64,000 bases of DNA from JAVVHH01 sp963848035 (GCA_963848035.1 CAWKCD010000001.1:2914001-2978000); one strand, 5' to 3'; numbered from the stretch's first letter, positions 17,715-28,419 are shown. The notes: generated from the letters alone by a model not told the origin. A program made the numbers and translations.

Positions 17715-19216
17715 TCGCGGGGCTGGCCGATCTGGGGCACGCGTATCTGGCCGTGCTCACGCCGCTTTCGATCCTCTACGGGCTGGGCGGGGCGTTGTGC
17801 GGGATCCTGGTGGGGTGCCTTCCGGGGCTGTCGGCGACGCTGTGCATCGCGCTGCTCACGACGCTCACGCTGAAGCTGCCGGCGAACGACGCGATCCTGA
17901 TCCTGGTGTGTTCCTATGTCGGCACGCTCTATGGCGGTTCGCGTTCGGCGATCCTGCTGAACATTCCGGGCACGGCGGCCAATGCGGCGTCGTGCGCGGA
18001 TGGTCATGCGCTCGCCTTGCGCGGCGAGGCGGGGCGGGCGATCGGGATCGCGACGTCGGGCGCGTTCACCGGCGTGCTGTTCGGCGTGCTGTGCCTCGCG
18101 ACGCTGACGCCGGTTCTGGCCAGCGTCGCGCTCTCGTTCGGCTCCTACGAATTCTTCTGGCTGGCGCTGTTCGGCGTGACGATCTCGGGGCGCATCGTGG
18201 GCGACGATCCGCTGAAGGGCTGGTTGATGGGGCTGCTCGGACTGCTGGTGGCGCAGATCGGGCAGGACGGGCTGTATGCGCATGACCGTTTCACGTTCGG
18301 ACTGGACGACCTGTCCGGCGGGGTGTCGCTGATCCCGGCGCTGATCGGCGCGTTCGGGTTCTCGGAGATCCTGATCACCTTGTCGAACCCGACGGCGCCG
18401 ATGGTCGCGATGAACGATTCCGTCGTGCCGCGGTTTCGCGAGGTGTTCCAATACTGGCCGACGGCGCTGCGGTCGGGCGCGATCGGCGTGCTGACCGGGC
18501 TGCTGCCGGGGATCGGCGAGGATGCCGGGGCTTGGATGTCGTATGCGGCTGCGCGGGCGTTCAGCCGGGAGCGGGAGAAGTTCGGGCATGGCTCGATCGA
18601 TGGGCTGATGGCGGCCGAGACCGGCGACATGTCTTCCATCCCCGGGCACATCATCCCGTGTCTCGCACTGGGAGTTCCCGGTTCGGCGCCATCGGCGGTG
18701 CTGATGGCGGCGATGATCATCCATGGCATCCAGCCCGGGCCGATGCTGATGATCGAGCATCCGACCTTCGTGTTCGACGTCGTCGCGATGACGTCGCTCG
18801 CCATGGTCAGCATCCTGGTGTTCGGCTTGTTCCTGGTGCGCCCGCTGCTCTACGTGCTGCGCGTGCCCAGGGGCGTGCTGATGCCGATCATCTTCCTGCT
18901 GTGCACGATCGGCGCCTATGCGAATGCGTCGCGGCTGTTCGATGTGACGGTGATGGTCGCGGTCGGGATCGGGGCGTTCGTGCTGCGGCGGCGGGGGTAT
19001 CAGATGGCGCCGTTCGTGCTCGGCCTGGTGCTCGGGCCGTTGCTGGACAAGAGTTTGCGGCGGGGGCTGGTGCTGTCGGACGGGAGTTTGCTGCCGTTCG
19101 TCAGCCGGCCGATCTCGGCGGTGTTGGCGTTGGTGATCCTGCTGACGGTGCTGCTGCAGATTCCGGTCGTGCAGAATGGTCTGTCCCGCCTCAAGCCGAG
19201 GCGTTCGCTTCTCTGA
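17711..19216 (+). CDS. tctA: Tripartite tricarboxylate transporter TctA large permease
   Basis: The large inner-membrane permease, 501 residues with about ten to twelve hydrophobic segments. LVGCLPGLSATLCIALL is the N-terminal TctA motif, YGGSRSAILLNIPGTAANAASC is diagnostic, and a second GLLPGIGEDAGAWMSY repeat with PGHIIPCLALGVPGSAPSAV mirrors the first half. It starts at GTG 17711 (GTGA overlap with tctB). The last 26 bp overlap the convergent ABC gene at 19191. Confidence 0.93.
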   Translation: MIAGLADLGHAYLAVLTPLSILYGLGGALCGILVGCLPGLSATLCIALLTTLTLKLPANDAILILVCSYVGTLYGGSRSAILLNIPGTAANAASCADGHALALRGEAGRAIGIATSGAFTGVLFGVLCLATLTPVLASVALSFGSYEFFWLALFGVTISGRIVGDDPLKGWLMGLLGLLVAQIGQDGLYAHDRFTFGLDDLSGGVSLIPALIGAFGFSEILITLSNPTAPMVAMNDSVVPRFREVFQYWPTALRSGAIGVLTGLLPGIGEDAGAWMSYAAARAFSREREKFGHGSIDGLMAAETGDMSSIPGHIIPCLALGVPGSAPSAVLMAAMIIHGIQPGPMLMIEHPTFVFDVVAMTSLAMVSILVFGLFLVRPLLYVLRVPRGVLMPIIFLLCTIGAYANASRLFDVTVMVAVGIGAFVLRRRGYQMAPFVLGLVLGPLLDKSLRRGLVLSDGSLLPFVSRPISAVLALVILLTVLLQIPVVQNGLSRLKPRRSLL

Positions 19217-21213
19217 GCAGGTCGGCGGCGAAGTGGCAGGCGGCGATGTGGCCGGGACGGTGTTCGATGGGCAGCGGCTCTATCTCGGCGCAGATCGGTT
19301 GGGCCATGGGGCAGCGCGTGCGGAAGCGGCAGCCGCTCGGCGGATCGACGGCGCTGGCGGCGTCGCCGGTGAGGACCATGCGCTGCCGGGTCCGCTCGAT
19401 GGCGGCGTCGGGCTCGGGAATGGCGGAGATGAGGTAGCGCGTATAGGGGTGGAGCGGGGCGGCGAACAGCTCGGCGGCGGGCGCGAGTTCGGCGACCTTG
19501 CCGAGGTGCAGCACCATCACCCGGTCGCAGATGTGGCGGACCACGGCGAGGTCGTGCGCGATGAACAGGTAGGTCAGGCCGAACTGCGCCTTGAGGTCCA
19601 TGAGCAGGTTGATGATCTGCGCCTGGATGTTGACGTCGAGTGCCGAGATCGGCTCGTCGGCGACGATGAAGTCGGGCTGGGTGGCGAGGGCGCGGGCGAT
19701 GGCGACGCGCTGGCGCTGGCCGCCGGAGAATTCGTGCGGGTAGCGGGCGGCCGCGGCGGCGGGGAGGCCGACGGTGCCGAGTAGTTCGCGGACGCGGGCG
19801 GCCGGGTCGTCGCTGAGGCCGTGGAAGCGGAGCGGTTCGGCGAGCGTGTCGCCGATCGTCATGCGCGGGTTGAGGCTGGCATAGGGGTCCTGGAAGACCA
19901 TCTGCATGCGCCGCCGCAACGGGCGGATCTCGGCGGCGCCGGCTTGCGCGATCGAGACGCCGTCGAACTGGATTTCCCCGGCGTCGGGCCGCCAGAGGCG
20001 CATCAGCGTGCGGCCGAGCGTGCTCTTGCCGCAACCGCTCTCGCCGACCACGCCGAGCACCTCGCCGCTGATAATGTCGAGGTCGATCCCGTCGACGGCG
20101 TGCACGGTCCGCCGCTTGCCGAACAGGCCGCCGGGCAGCGGGAAATGCTTCACCAGGCCGCGGGCCCGAAGGAGGACCGGCGCCGGCGGTTTCTCGAGCG
20201 GGGCCGTGACGGCGACGGGGCCTGGCTTGGGGAAATGCGCGCCGTCGGCCGCGACCCAGCAGCGGGAGGCGCGGCCGTCGCCCATCGGCAGCAAAGGCGG
20301 ATGCTCGGCGCATTTCTCCACGCGGAATGGGCAGCGCGGCTGGAAGCGGCAGCCCGGCGGGGTGCTCAGCGGGTCCGGCGGCATGCCCTCGATCGTGACC
20401 AGACGCCCGCCGGCGTCCGTGCCCAGGCGCGGCACCGCGTTCATCAGCGCCCAGGTGTAGGGATGGCGCGGATCGGCCAGGACCTGCTCGGTCGGCCCTT
20501 CCTCGACGACCTCGCCGGCATACATGACCAGCACCCGCGCGCATACGCCGGCGATCACGCCGAGGTCGTGGCTGATCAGCACGATCGCGGTGCCGAAATC
20601 GCGGTTGAGCGCGCGCATCAGTTCGAGGATCTGCGCCTGGATCGTCACGTCCAGCGCGGTGGTCGGCTCGTCGGCCAGCAGCAGCGCCGGCTCGTTGCTC
20701 ATGCCCATCGCGATGCACCACGCGCTGGCGCATGCCGCCGCTGAACTGATGCGGGAAGGAGCGCGCGGCGCGCTCGGGCGCCTGGATGCCCATGCGGCCG
20801 AGCAGCGAGAGGGAGCGCCGGCCGGCTTCGCGATGGCCGGTGCCGTGCACCTCCATCGCCTCCTCCATCTGACGCGCGATGCGGAGCACCGGGTTGAGCG
20901 AGGTCATCGGATCCTGGAACACCATCGCCGCGGCGCCGCCGCGCATCGCCCGCAATTCGGCGGCGCGCATCGCCAGGACGTCACGGCCGCGGAACAGGAT
21001 CTGCCCGGCCGCGACGTAGCCGGGCCGCTCGAGCAGGCGCATGACCGAGAGCGCCGTCATGCTCTTGCCGGAACCGCTCTCGCCGACGATGCCCACGGTC
21101 TCGCCGGGCATGACGCGGAAGCTCACGCCGTCGACGGCGCGGATCGTGCCGGCGGAGGTCGGGAAATGCGTGGCGAGATCGATGACTTCGAGGACCGGAA
21201 CGGTGTCGCTCAA
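19191..21213 (-). CDS. Dipeptide/oligopeptide ABC transporter ATP-binding protein, fused DppD-DppF (one frameshift)
   Basis: Two ABC ATPases in one polypeptide of about 673 residues. The first (Walker A GESGSGKS, HQFSGGMRQRV, LADEPTTALD) ends in a cysteine-rich oligopeptide C-terminal motif (PPGCRFQPRCPF). The second (GESGCGKST, HEFSGGQRQRV, VADEPISALD) ends with a similar CRFRTRCPM. An extra base near 20715 splits the first domain; deleting it restores QRVVIAMGMSNEP. It starts at TTG 21213, overlapping the DppC stop. It energises DppB/DppC uptake of peptides or similar solutes. Confidence 0.87.
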
Positions 21214-22073
21214 CGCTCCCTCGATTTCGGATCGAGCCAATCGCGCACCCCGTCGCCCAGGAAGTTGAAGCCCAGCACCACCGTCAGGATCGCCAGGCCC
21301 GGAAAGGCCGCGACCCACCATTGCGCGACCAGTTGCCGCCCGTCGGCGACCATCGAGCCCCATTCCGGCGTCGGCGGGATCACGCCGAGGCCCAGGAACG
21401 ACAGCCCGGCGAAGGTGATGATCGCGTTGCCCACGTCCAACGTCACGAGGACGATCAGCGGGCCGACCGCGTTGGGGATCACGTGCCGGAGCAGGATGCG
21501 GCCCGGGCCATAGCCGGCGATGACGGCGGCCTCGACATATTCGAGCGAGCGCTGCTGCAGCACCAGGCTGCGCGCGAGGCGGGCGAATTTGGGCCACCAC
21601 ACCACGAGCATCGCCACGATCGTGTTCGTCGTGCCGATGCCGAGCGCGGCGGCGATGGCCAAGGCCAGGATGATCGGCGGGAAGCACAGGACGAGGTCGG
21701 TGAACCGCATCAGCGCGCTCTCGACCCAGCCGCCGACGAAAGCGGCCACGCCGCCGACCAACGTGCCGACGACGGCGCCGACCAGCACCACCACGAAGCC
21801 GGTGAACAGCGAGATCCGCGCGCCCCAGATCAGCCGCGACAGCCCGTCGCGCCCCAGCTCGTCGGTCCCCAGCCAATGGGCGGCGCTGGGCGGCAGCAGG
21901 CGGGCGGTCACGTCCACGTCGATGGGCGAATACGGCGCCACGAGCGGCGCAGCCGCCGCGATCAGCAGCCAGAGCAGGACGATCGCCGCGCCGAAAGCGG
22001 CCACGCCGTAGCGGCGGCGCCAGGTGCCGAACCGGGTGGCGACGGGCGGCGCGGCGAGCGCGAAGACGCTCAC
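21210..22073 (-). CDS. Oligopeptide-type ABC transporter permease DppC
   Basis: An inner-membrane permease of 287 residues. An N-terminal helix is followed by HWLGTDELGRDGLSRLIWGAR, the DppC/OppC signature, and the EAA loop reads AGYGPGRILLRHVIPNAVGPL. AGLSFLGLGVIPPTPEWGSM is also typical. The GTG at 22073 overlaps the DppB stop and the end overlaps the ATPase start, so this is a tightly coupled BC-DF arrangement on the minus strand. Confidence 0.9.
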   Translation of the reverse strand: MSVFALAAPPVATRFGTWRRRYGVAAFGAAIVLLWLLIAAAAPLVAPYSPIDVDVTARLLPPSAAHWLGTDELGRDGLSRLIWGARISLFTGFVVVLVGAVVGTLVGGVAAFVGGWVESALMRFTDLVLCFPPIILALAIAAALGIGTTNTIVAMLVVWWPKFARLARSLVLQQRSLEYVEAAVIAGYGPGRILLRHVIPNAVGPLIVLVTLDVGNAIITFAGLSFLGLGVIPPTPEWGSMVADGRQLVAQWWVAAFPGLAILTVVLGFNFLGDGVRDWLDPKSRER

Positions 22074-23080
22074 CGGCGCACGCGCGGATCGAGCAGGGCG
22101 TAGCTGAGGTCGATCACCAGGTTGAGCAGCAGGTAGACCACGGCCACGATCAGCGTGATGCCCATGATCGCGGGGAAGTCGAGCGTGGCGGCGCTCGAGA
22201 AGGTGTAGCGGCCGAGGCCGGGCCAGGAGAACACCGTCTCGGTCATGACGGCGCCGGTCAGCAGGTTGGCATAGGCCAGGCCGCCCAGAGTCACGATCGG
22301 GATCAGGGCGTTCGGCAGCACATGCCCGATCACCAGCGCGCGCTCGCGCAGGCCCTTGGCGCGGGCCATGCGCACGTAATCCTGCCGTAGGTTCTCCAGC
22401 ATGCTGGCCCGCGTCGTGCGCGTGATCAGGCCGAGCGTCGCCGCCGCGAGGACGATGCTGGGGAGGACCAGATGCGCCGCCGCGTCGCGGAAGGCGTCCC
22501 AATCGCCGGCCCGCGCGGTGTCCCAGAGCAGGAAGCCGGTGCCGTCGACGGGTGGGAGGCTGATCGGGTCCATGCGGCCCGGGCCGGGAGCCCAGTCGAG
22601 CTGGCCGTAGAACACCGCCAGCATGATGAAGGCGAGCCAGAAGGTGGGTGAGGCGACGCCGAGCAGCGAGATGATGCGGGCGACGTGGTCGATCCAGGAG
22701 TCGCGCTTCACGGCCGCTATGATCCCGAGGGGGATGCCGATCACGAGGGAGAGCAGGAAGCTGATCGTCGCCAATTCCAGCGTCGCCGGAGCGAAATCGC
22801 GGATGTCGTCCAGCACCGGGCGGCGGGAGGCGATCGAGATGCCGAGGTCGCCGTGCAGCAGGCCCTTGAGGAACACGAAATATCGTTCCCAGAGGGGCAG
22901 ATCGAGCCCGTATTTGTGCCGCCACACCGCGACGAAGGCCGGGTCGGAGGCGGCGACGTCGCCGAGTTGCGCGAGCACCGGGTCGCCGGGGACGGTGTTG
23001 GCGATCAGGAAGATCACGAGGGTCGACAGCAGCGCCATCAGCACCACCGTCCCCATGCGCGAGGCGATAAAGCGAAGCAT
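22070..23080 (-). CDS. Oligopeptide-type ABC transporter permease DppB
   Basis: An inner-membrane permease of 336 residues with an N-terminal helix (VVLMALLSTLVIFLIANTVPGDP), the EAA motif ARAKGLRERALVIGHVLPNAL, and SWPGLGRYTFSSAA near the end. The ATG at 23080 is chosen over upstream in-frame starts because GGGAGGG lies 5-11 nt before it. It is divergent from the binding-protein gene at 23149, with a palindrome in the 68-bp gap. Confidence 0.9.
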   Translation of the reverse strand: MLRFIASRMGTVVLMALLSTLVIFLIANTVPGDPVLAQLGDVAASDPAFVAVWRHKYGLDLPLWERYFVFLKGLLHGDLGISIASRRPVLDDIRDFAPATLELATISFLLSLVIGIPLGIIAAVKRDSWIDHVARIISLLGVASPTFWLAFIMLAVFYGQLDWAPGPGRMDPISLPPVDGTGFLLWDTARAGDWDAFRDAAAHLVLPSIVLAAATLGLITRTTRASMLENLRQDYVRMARAKGLRERALVIGHVLPNALIPIVTLGGLAYANLLTGAVMTETVFSWPGLGRYTFSSAATLDFPAIMGITLIVAVVYLLLNLVIDLSYALLDPRVRR

Positions 23081-23112
23081 CGTCCCTCCCGCGTGACGAA
23101 CCGTCTGAACCC

Positions 23113-23130
23113 TTGGTAGCATGCGACCAA
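23113..23130. promoter_or_regulatory. Candidate operator between divergent dppA and dppB
   Basis: An 18-bp near-perfect palindrome, TTGGTAGCATGCGACCAA, with one mismatched pair, lies centrally in the 68-bp divergent gap, 18 bp before the dppA ATG. The form TTGGT-N8-ACCAA is like sites bound by dimeric GntR or LacI-type repressors. No such regulator gene is adjacent, so the binder is unknown. Confidence 0.42.
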
Positions 23131-23148
23131 ATTCCCGGGGAGGACGCA

Positions 23149-24763
23149 ATGCACGATCGAGTTCTGGATATCACGCGCCGTCAACTGGGCTTGCTGCTCT
23201 CCGGCGCGGCGGCTGCGGCGGCGGTTCCCGGCGTTGCGCATGCCCAGGCGCGCAAGGGCGTGCTGGTGATCGGGCTGGACATCAGCGACACCGTCACCTT
23301 CGATCCCGCCCGGCAGAACAACTACTCGCCGCCGCTCACGCTCGAAGCGGTCTACGACACGCTCGTCACGATGAGCCCCGGTCATTACGAGGACGTGTCG
23401 CCGTTGCTGGCGACCAAGTGGGCGCGCACGCCGGACGGCAAGGGCTGGCGCTTCACCTTAAAGCCGGACGTCAAGTTCAGCAGCGGCGCCACCGGTCACG
23501 CCCGAGGACTGGAAATTCACCTTCGACCGCATCCTCGCGATCAAGGACCAGACGGCGCAATATATCGGCAACGTCTCGGCCGTGGAGGTCAGCGGCGCCG
23601 ACAGCATCGACATCGTGCTCAAGGCGCCGAACGAGCCGCTGCTCGGGATCATCGCGGCGCCGGGCTTCGCGGTGCTGGAGAAGAAGGCCGTGCTCGAGCA
23701 TGGCGGCACCGATCAGCCCGGCGCCGACAAATCCGACACCGCCACCGAATGGCTCAACCAGCATTCCGCTGGGACCGGGCCCTACGTGCTGGCCGGCTGG
23801 TCGCGCAACCAGCAGATCCAGCTCGCGGCCAACCCGAAATCCTGGCGCGGCACGCCTGCCTACCAGCGCATCGTCATCCGCCACATCCCCGACAGCGCGG
23901 CGCAGCTGCTCGCGGTCCAGCGCGGCGATGTCGACGTGGCGTTCAACCTCATCCCCGAGCAGATCGCGACGCTGAAGGGCGATGCGAACGTGCGCATCGA
24001 GCGGCTGACCAGCCTCGACTTCGTCTACATGTCGCTGAACTCGAATCCCGAGCTGAACAAGGCCTTGGCGGTCAAGGAAGCGCGCCAGGCGGTCGGCTAC
24101 GCCATCGATTACGAGGGGCTGCTGAGCAAGATGCTCGGCGGCAACGCGACCCGGCCGGCCAGCTTCCTGCCGATCGGCGTGCGCGGCTCGACCGACGCGA
24201 TCGCCAAGGAGATCGCGTTCCACGAGGATCTTGAGAAGGCCAAGAGCCTGCTGCAGAAGGCGGGGCTGGCGGAAGGTTTCGAGTTCGACCTGAGCTACGG
24301 CAATGCCGCGATCGCGGGGATCTCGTACCAGACGCTGGCGCAGAAGATCCAATCCGACCTCGCCCGCGTGGGGATCAAGGCCAAGCTGAACCCGATGGAT
24401 CAGGTCAATCTGCGCACGCAGTATCTCGGCGGCAAATCGCAGTCGGTCATCACCTTCTGGAATCCCCCGGCGGTCGAGAACAAGCTCTGGGCGGCGGCGA
24501 CGGTCGAGCGCGTCGCCAAGCGGGTCGGCTTCCAGCCGCCGGCCGAGCTGGTCCAACTCGTCAACCAGGCCGCGGCGGAGCAGGACAAGGACAAGCAGGC
24601 GGGGCTCTGGGTCGACTACCAGAAGGCGATGGTCGATCTGGCCAACCTGGTCGTGCTGTTCCAGCCGATCTACCAGGTCGCGGTGCGGAGCGCGGTGGCG
24701 GCGTTCCCGCTCACGGCGGCGGGGTGGATGGCCGATATCGGCGCGGCGAAGCCAGTCGCGTGA
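23149..24763 (+). CDS. Oligopeptide-type ABC transporter substrate-binding protein (SBP family 5; one frameshift)
   Basis: A periplasmic binding protein of about 537 residues. DITRRQLGLLLSG is a Tat signal, and the mature protein starts near KGVLVIGLDISDTVTFDPAR. LLATKWARTPDGKGWRFTLKPDVKFSSG is the family signature. An extra G near 23494 shifts the frame; removing it gives SGATVTPEDWKFTFDRI and the remaining long frame from 23582. GGGGAGGA precedes the ATG. Its stop overlaps the GTG of the hydroxyacid dehydrogenase. Confidence 0.87.
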
Positions 24764-25744
24764 TCCTCCTCACCCATACCGACGATGCGCGCGCGCTCTA
24801 TTACGGGCCGCGCGCGCAATCCGCGCTGGAAGCGTTGGGCGTTCCGGTCCGGCTGAACCGGACGGGGCGGCCGCTCGAGGGCGATGCGCTGATCCAGGCG
24901 GCGGCGGGCATGCGGCTGATCGTGGCGGACCGGGCCGTGCCGGCGCCGGCTTCGCTGTTCGAGGCGTTGCCGGAGTTGGTCGCGTTCGTGCGCGGCGCGG
25001 TCGACATCCGCACGGTGGATGTGGCGGCGGCGTCGGCGGCGGGGGTGTTGGTGACGCGGGCGTCGCCGGGCTTCGTGGCGGCGGTGTGCGAGCTGGTGCT
25101 GGGGCTGATGGTGGACCTGTCGCGCGGGGTGTCCGACGCCGTCGCGCATTACCGTGCCGGACGTCAGCCGCCGGTGCGGATGGGGCGGCAGATCGCGGGG
25201 TCGACGGTTGGGATCATCGGCTATGGCGCGATCGGGCATCGGCTCGCGCAGATCCTGCAGGCGATCGGCGCGCGGGTGCTCGCCACGGATCCCCATGCCG
25301 ATATCGACGACGGGCCGGAGGCGGTCGATCTCGCGACATTGCTGCGGCAATCCGACTACGTGGTGTGCGCGGCGGTCGCCAATGCAGCAAACCGCCAATC
25401 TGCTCGATGCGCAGGCATTCGCGTCGATGCAGAAGACCGCCTACCTGATCAACATCTCCCGTGGCGAGTTGCTCGACGAGGCGGCGCTGGCCGATGCGCT
25501 GGATCGTGGACAGCTCGCCGGTGCGGCTTTGGATGTCGGGCGCGCGCCGGATCAGATGCCGATCGCGGCGCTCGCTTGCCGCGCGGACGTGATCGCGACG
25601 CCGCATATCGGCGGGCTGACGAGCGAGGCGGCCGAGCACCAGGCGCTCGAGACCGTCCGCCAGGTGCAGGCGATCCTGCAGGGGAGGGCGCCCGAAGGCG
25701 CCGTCAATGCGGACCGGGCGAATAGGCTGGTCCGGCGTTCCTGA
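24760..25744 (+). CDS. D-2-hydroxyacid dehydrogenase, NAD-binding (one frameshift)
   Basis: A cytosolic NAD(P)-dependent reductase of about 327 residues. The Rossmann motif is GIIGYGAIGHRLAQIL, the catalytic arginine lies in NISRGELLDEAAL and the catalytic histidine in ATPHIGGLTSEA. The N-terminal half and C-terminal half are in different frames because of an extra base near 25384. It begins at GTG 24760, overlapping the binding-protein stop, so it is cotranscribed with dppA and may act on the imported compound or its 2-oxo derivative. Confidence 0.85.
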
Positions 25745-25824
25745 CTGCAATCGGACCGGTCCCGCGCTATGAACGGGGCCGGGTGAGCCGGATCGGCTGG
25801 CCGCCCGAGCGGAAGGATCAATGG

Positions 25825-27447
25825 ATGGAGACGATCGGCGCCGACCTTCGCCAGATGCAGCGGACGCCGTTAGCGGCCTCGCACGTGGATGCATTGCGCG
25901 CGGCCGGACATGAGGTGACCTATCCGGCCGGCGCGTTCCTCGCCCGGCCGGGCGAGCCCGCCGACCGCTTCACCTATATCGAGGCCGGCGAGGTCGAGGT
26001 GGTCAACCCCTATACCGACGAGCGTCACCTGAGCTCCACGCTCGGTCCGACGCAGTTCCTGGGCGAGATCGCGTTCCTGGACGGCGGCGCCTGGTCGCTG
26101 GCGCTGCGGGCGGTGGTGGAGACCCGGGTCGTCGAGGTGCCGCGGGAGGCGATGCTGACCTTGATGTCGCAGATCCCGGAGATGTCGGACATCGTCATCA
26201 CCGTTCTGGCCGCGCGGCGCCGGCGGCAGCTCGATGCGCGGGACGGCACGCTGCGCCTGATCGGCGAGGAGGAGGACCGCAATGTGCGGGGGATCGCCGA
26301 GTTCGCGAGCCGCAACCGCCTGCCCTATGCCTCGTATCCGCTGGACAGTCCCGAGGCGGCGCAGACGGCACAGAGCTGCTCGATCGAAGCTTCCAAGCCC
26401 GCGGTGATCTTCGGCCGCGAGGTGGTGACCGATCCGACGCCGGAGAAGGTCGCGCGCCTGCTGGGCCTCAACCGCGACCTGCGCAACGACGAGGCGTTCG
26501 ACGTGCTGATCGTCGGCGGCGGCCCGGCCGGCGTCGCCGCCGGGCGTGTATGCCGGGGCGGAAGGGCTTGCGCGCGCTGGTGATCGAGGATGCGGCGATC
26601 GGCGGCCAGGCGGGGACGTCGAGCCGGATCGAGAACTACATGGGCTTTCCCACCGGCATCTCCGGCGGCGACCTGGTCTGGCGCGGCGAGGTGCAGGCGA
26701 TGAAGTTCGGGACGCGCTTTGCGATGCCGCGCCGCGTGGCGAAGCTGGAGCGGCTCGCCGATGGCGGGTTTTGCGCCACGTTCGACAGCGGCGAGCGCGT
26801 CCGCGGCGGTGCGGTGATCGTGGCGGCGGGGGTGCAGTATCGGCGCTTGCCGATCGACCGCCTGGCCGAGTTCGAGGGGGCCGGCGCGTATTATGCCGCG
26901 ACCGAGATCGAGGCCCGCTATTGCCGGGGCACGCAGGCGGTGATCATCGGGGGCGGCAATTCGGCGGGTCAGGCGGCGATGTATCTGAGCCGGGCGGCGA
27001 AGTGCGTGCACTTGATCGTTCGCGGCCCGTCGCTCGCCGCGTCGATGTCGAGCTATCTCTCGAGCCGGTTGGAGGCCGATCCCGCGATCAGCATCGCCTA
27101 TGGCGCCGAGGTGGTGGCGCTGCGCGGGGGCGAGCATCTCGAGGGTGTGACCATCCGCAACGTGGCCGATCGGGACGACGCGCGACATCGAGACGCGGGC
27201 GCTGTTCATCATGGTGGGTGCGGCGCCCAATACGGAATGGCTCTCCGGCCTGGTCGAGCTGGATGCCAAGGGGTTCGTGCGCACCGGAGCGGGCGTTGGC
27301 GCGGACTCGCCGTTCGCGACGTCGCAGGCGGGGATCTTCGCGGTGGGGGACATCCGCGCCGGGTCGGTCAAGCGCGTCGCGTCGGCGGTGGGGGAGGGGT
27401 CGGTGGTGGTGTCGAAAGTGTGGGAGTTCCTGAACGCCTCGGCTTGA
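25825..27447 (+). CDS. Cyclic-nucleotide-binding domain fused to thioredoxin-reductase-like FAD oxidoreductase (three indels)
   Basis: A multidomain protein of about 539 residues. Residues 1-130 are a cNMP-binding (Crp-like) sensor (GPTQFLGEIAFLDGG), followed by a thioredoxin-fold-like linker (SRNRLPYASYPLDSPE, then KPAVIFGREV), then a TrxR-like module with VLIVGGGPAGVAAG, GGQAGTSSRIENYMGFP, VIIGGGNSAGQAAM and a C-terminal GIFAVGDIRAGSVKRVASAVGEG. The redox CxxC of classical thioredoxin reductase is not visible. Extra bases near 26543 and 26555, and another near 27171, break the frame. The ATG at 25825 follows GGAAGGA. It is probably a signal-responsive flavoprotein of unknown partner. Confidence 0.82.
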
Positions 27448-27453
27448 CGCGGG

Positions 27454-28419
27454 TCAGGCCTTGGTGCGGCCGCTCAGCAGCCGTTCGGCCAGGACGGCGG
27501 CGATGATGATCGAGCCGATCGCCGAGCCTTGCCAGAACGGCGACACGCCCAGCAAGTTCAGGCCGTTGCGGATCATCACCATGATCGAGACGCCGATCAG
27601 CGTGCCGGCGATCGAGCCGCGGCCGCCGTAGAGGCTGGCGCCGCCGATCACCACGGCGGCGATGGCATCCAGCTCGAGGGCGGTGCCGGCCAGGGGGTCG
27701 ATCGAGAGGATCTGCGCCGAGAGCAGCACGCCGGCCACGGCCGAGAGCGCGCCGGAGACGACGTAGGGCAGGATGCTGTAGCCGAGCACGTTCAGCCCGG
27801 CGGTGCGCGCGGCCTCCCTGTTGGAGCCGATCGCGTAGATGGTGCGGCCGCCTTTGGTGTAGGTCAGATAGAGCCAGGCCAGGAGATACAGGCCCGCCAG
27901 GATCACCACGTTGAGCTGGATGCCGAGCACCGGCAGGTAGGCGATCTCGCCGAGCGCCGGGGGCAGGTCCGAGATCGCGGTCGCCCCGGAGAAGATATAG
28001 GCGAGGCTGCGGCCGATCGCCATGACGCCCAGGGTCACGACGAAGGCGGCAAGGCCGAACCGGGCGATCAGAAAGCCGGAGAACGCGCCGACCGCGCCGC
28101 CCGCGAACACGCCCAGCAGGACGGCCGCAGCGATGCCGACATGCGGCACCGCCAGCCCGAACAGGATCGCGGTGACGCCGAGCAGGGAGCCGACCGAGAG
28201 GTCGATCCCGCCGGTCAGGATGACGAAGGTCATGCCGATCGCGACCACGCCGACGACGACGGATTGATCGAGCAGGTTGAGCAGGTTGTTGGTCTTGAGG
28301 AAGTAAGGCGACAGCACCGAGATCGACACGGCGATCAGCACGGCGAGCCCGAGCATGCGGATCTCGAGGCGCGAGGACAGCCAGCGCGCGGTCGAGCGGG
28401 GGCGAACCGGTTCGGACAT
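27454..28419 (-). CDS. Sugar ABC transporter permease (RbsC/AraH family)
   Basis: An inner-membrane permease of 321 residues with eight or more hydrophobic segments. GMTFVILTGGIDLSVGSLLG is the hallmark of the ribose/xylose permease family, followed by LGVMAIGRSLAYIFSG and AIGSNREAARTAGLNV, the ATPase-contact loop. It is the last gene of the lactonase - binding protein - ATPase - permease operon, 29 bp after the ATPase stop. Confidence 0.92.
   Translation of the reverse strand: MSEPVRPRSTARWLSSRLEIRMLGLAVLIAVSISVLSPYFLKTNNLLNLLDQSVVVGVVAIGMTFVILTGGIDLSVGSLLGVTAILFGLAVPHVGIAAAVLLGVFAGGAVGAFSGFLIARFGLAAFVVTLGVMAIGRSLAYIFSGATAISDLPPALGEIAYLPVLGIQLNVVILAGLYLLAWLYLTYTKGGRTIYAIGSNREAARTAGLNVLGYSILPYVVSGALSAVAGVLLSAQILSIDPLAGTALELDAIAAVVIGGASLYGGRGSIAGTLIGVSIMVMIRNGLNLLGVSPFWQGSAIGSIIIAAVLAERLLSGRTKA

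Noticed and set aside
19000..21876. 958-codon minus-strand open frame through the Dpp genes
   Set aside because: Only a short section is real DppD sequence, reached because of the indel near 20715; the rest is out of frame with DppF and DppC motifs.
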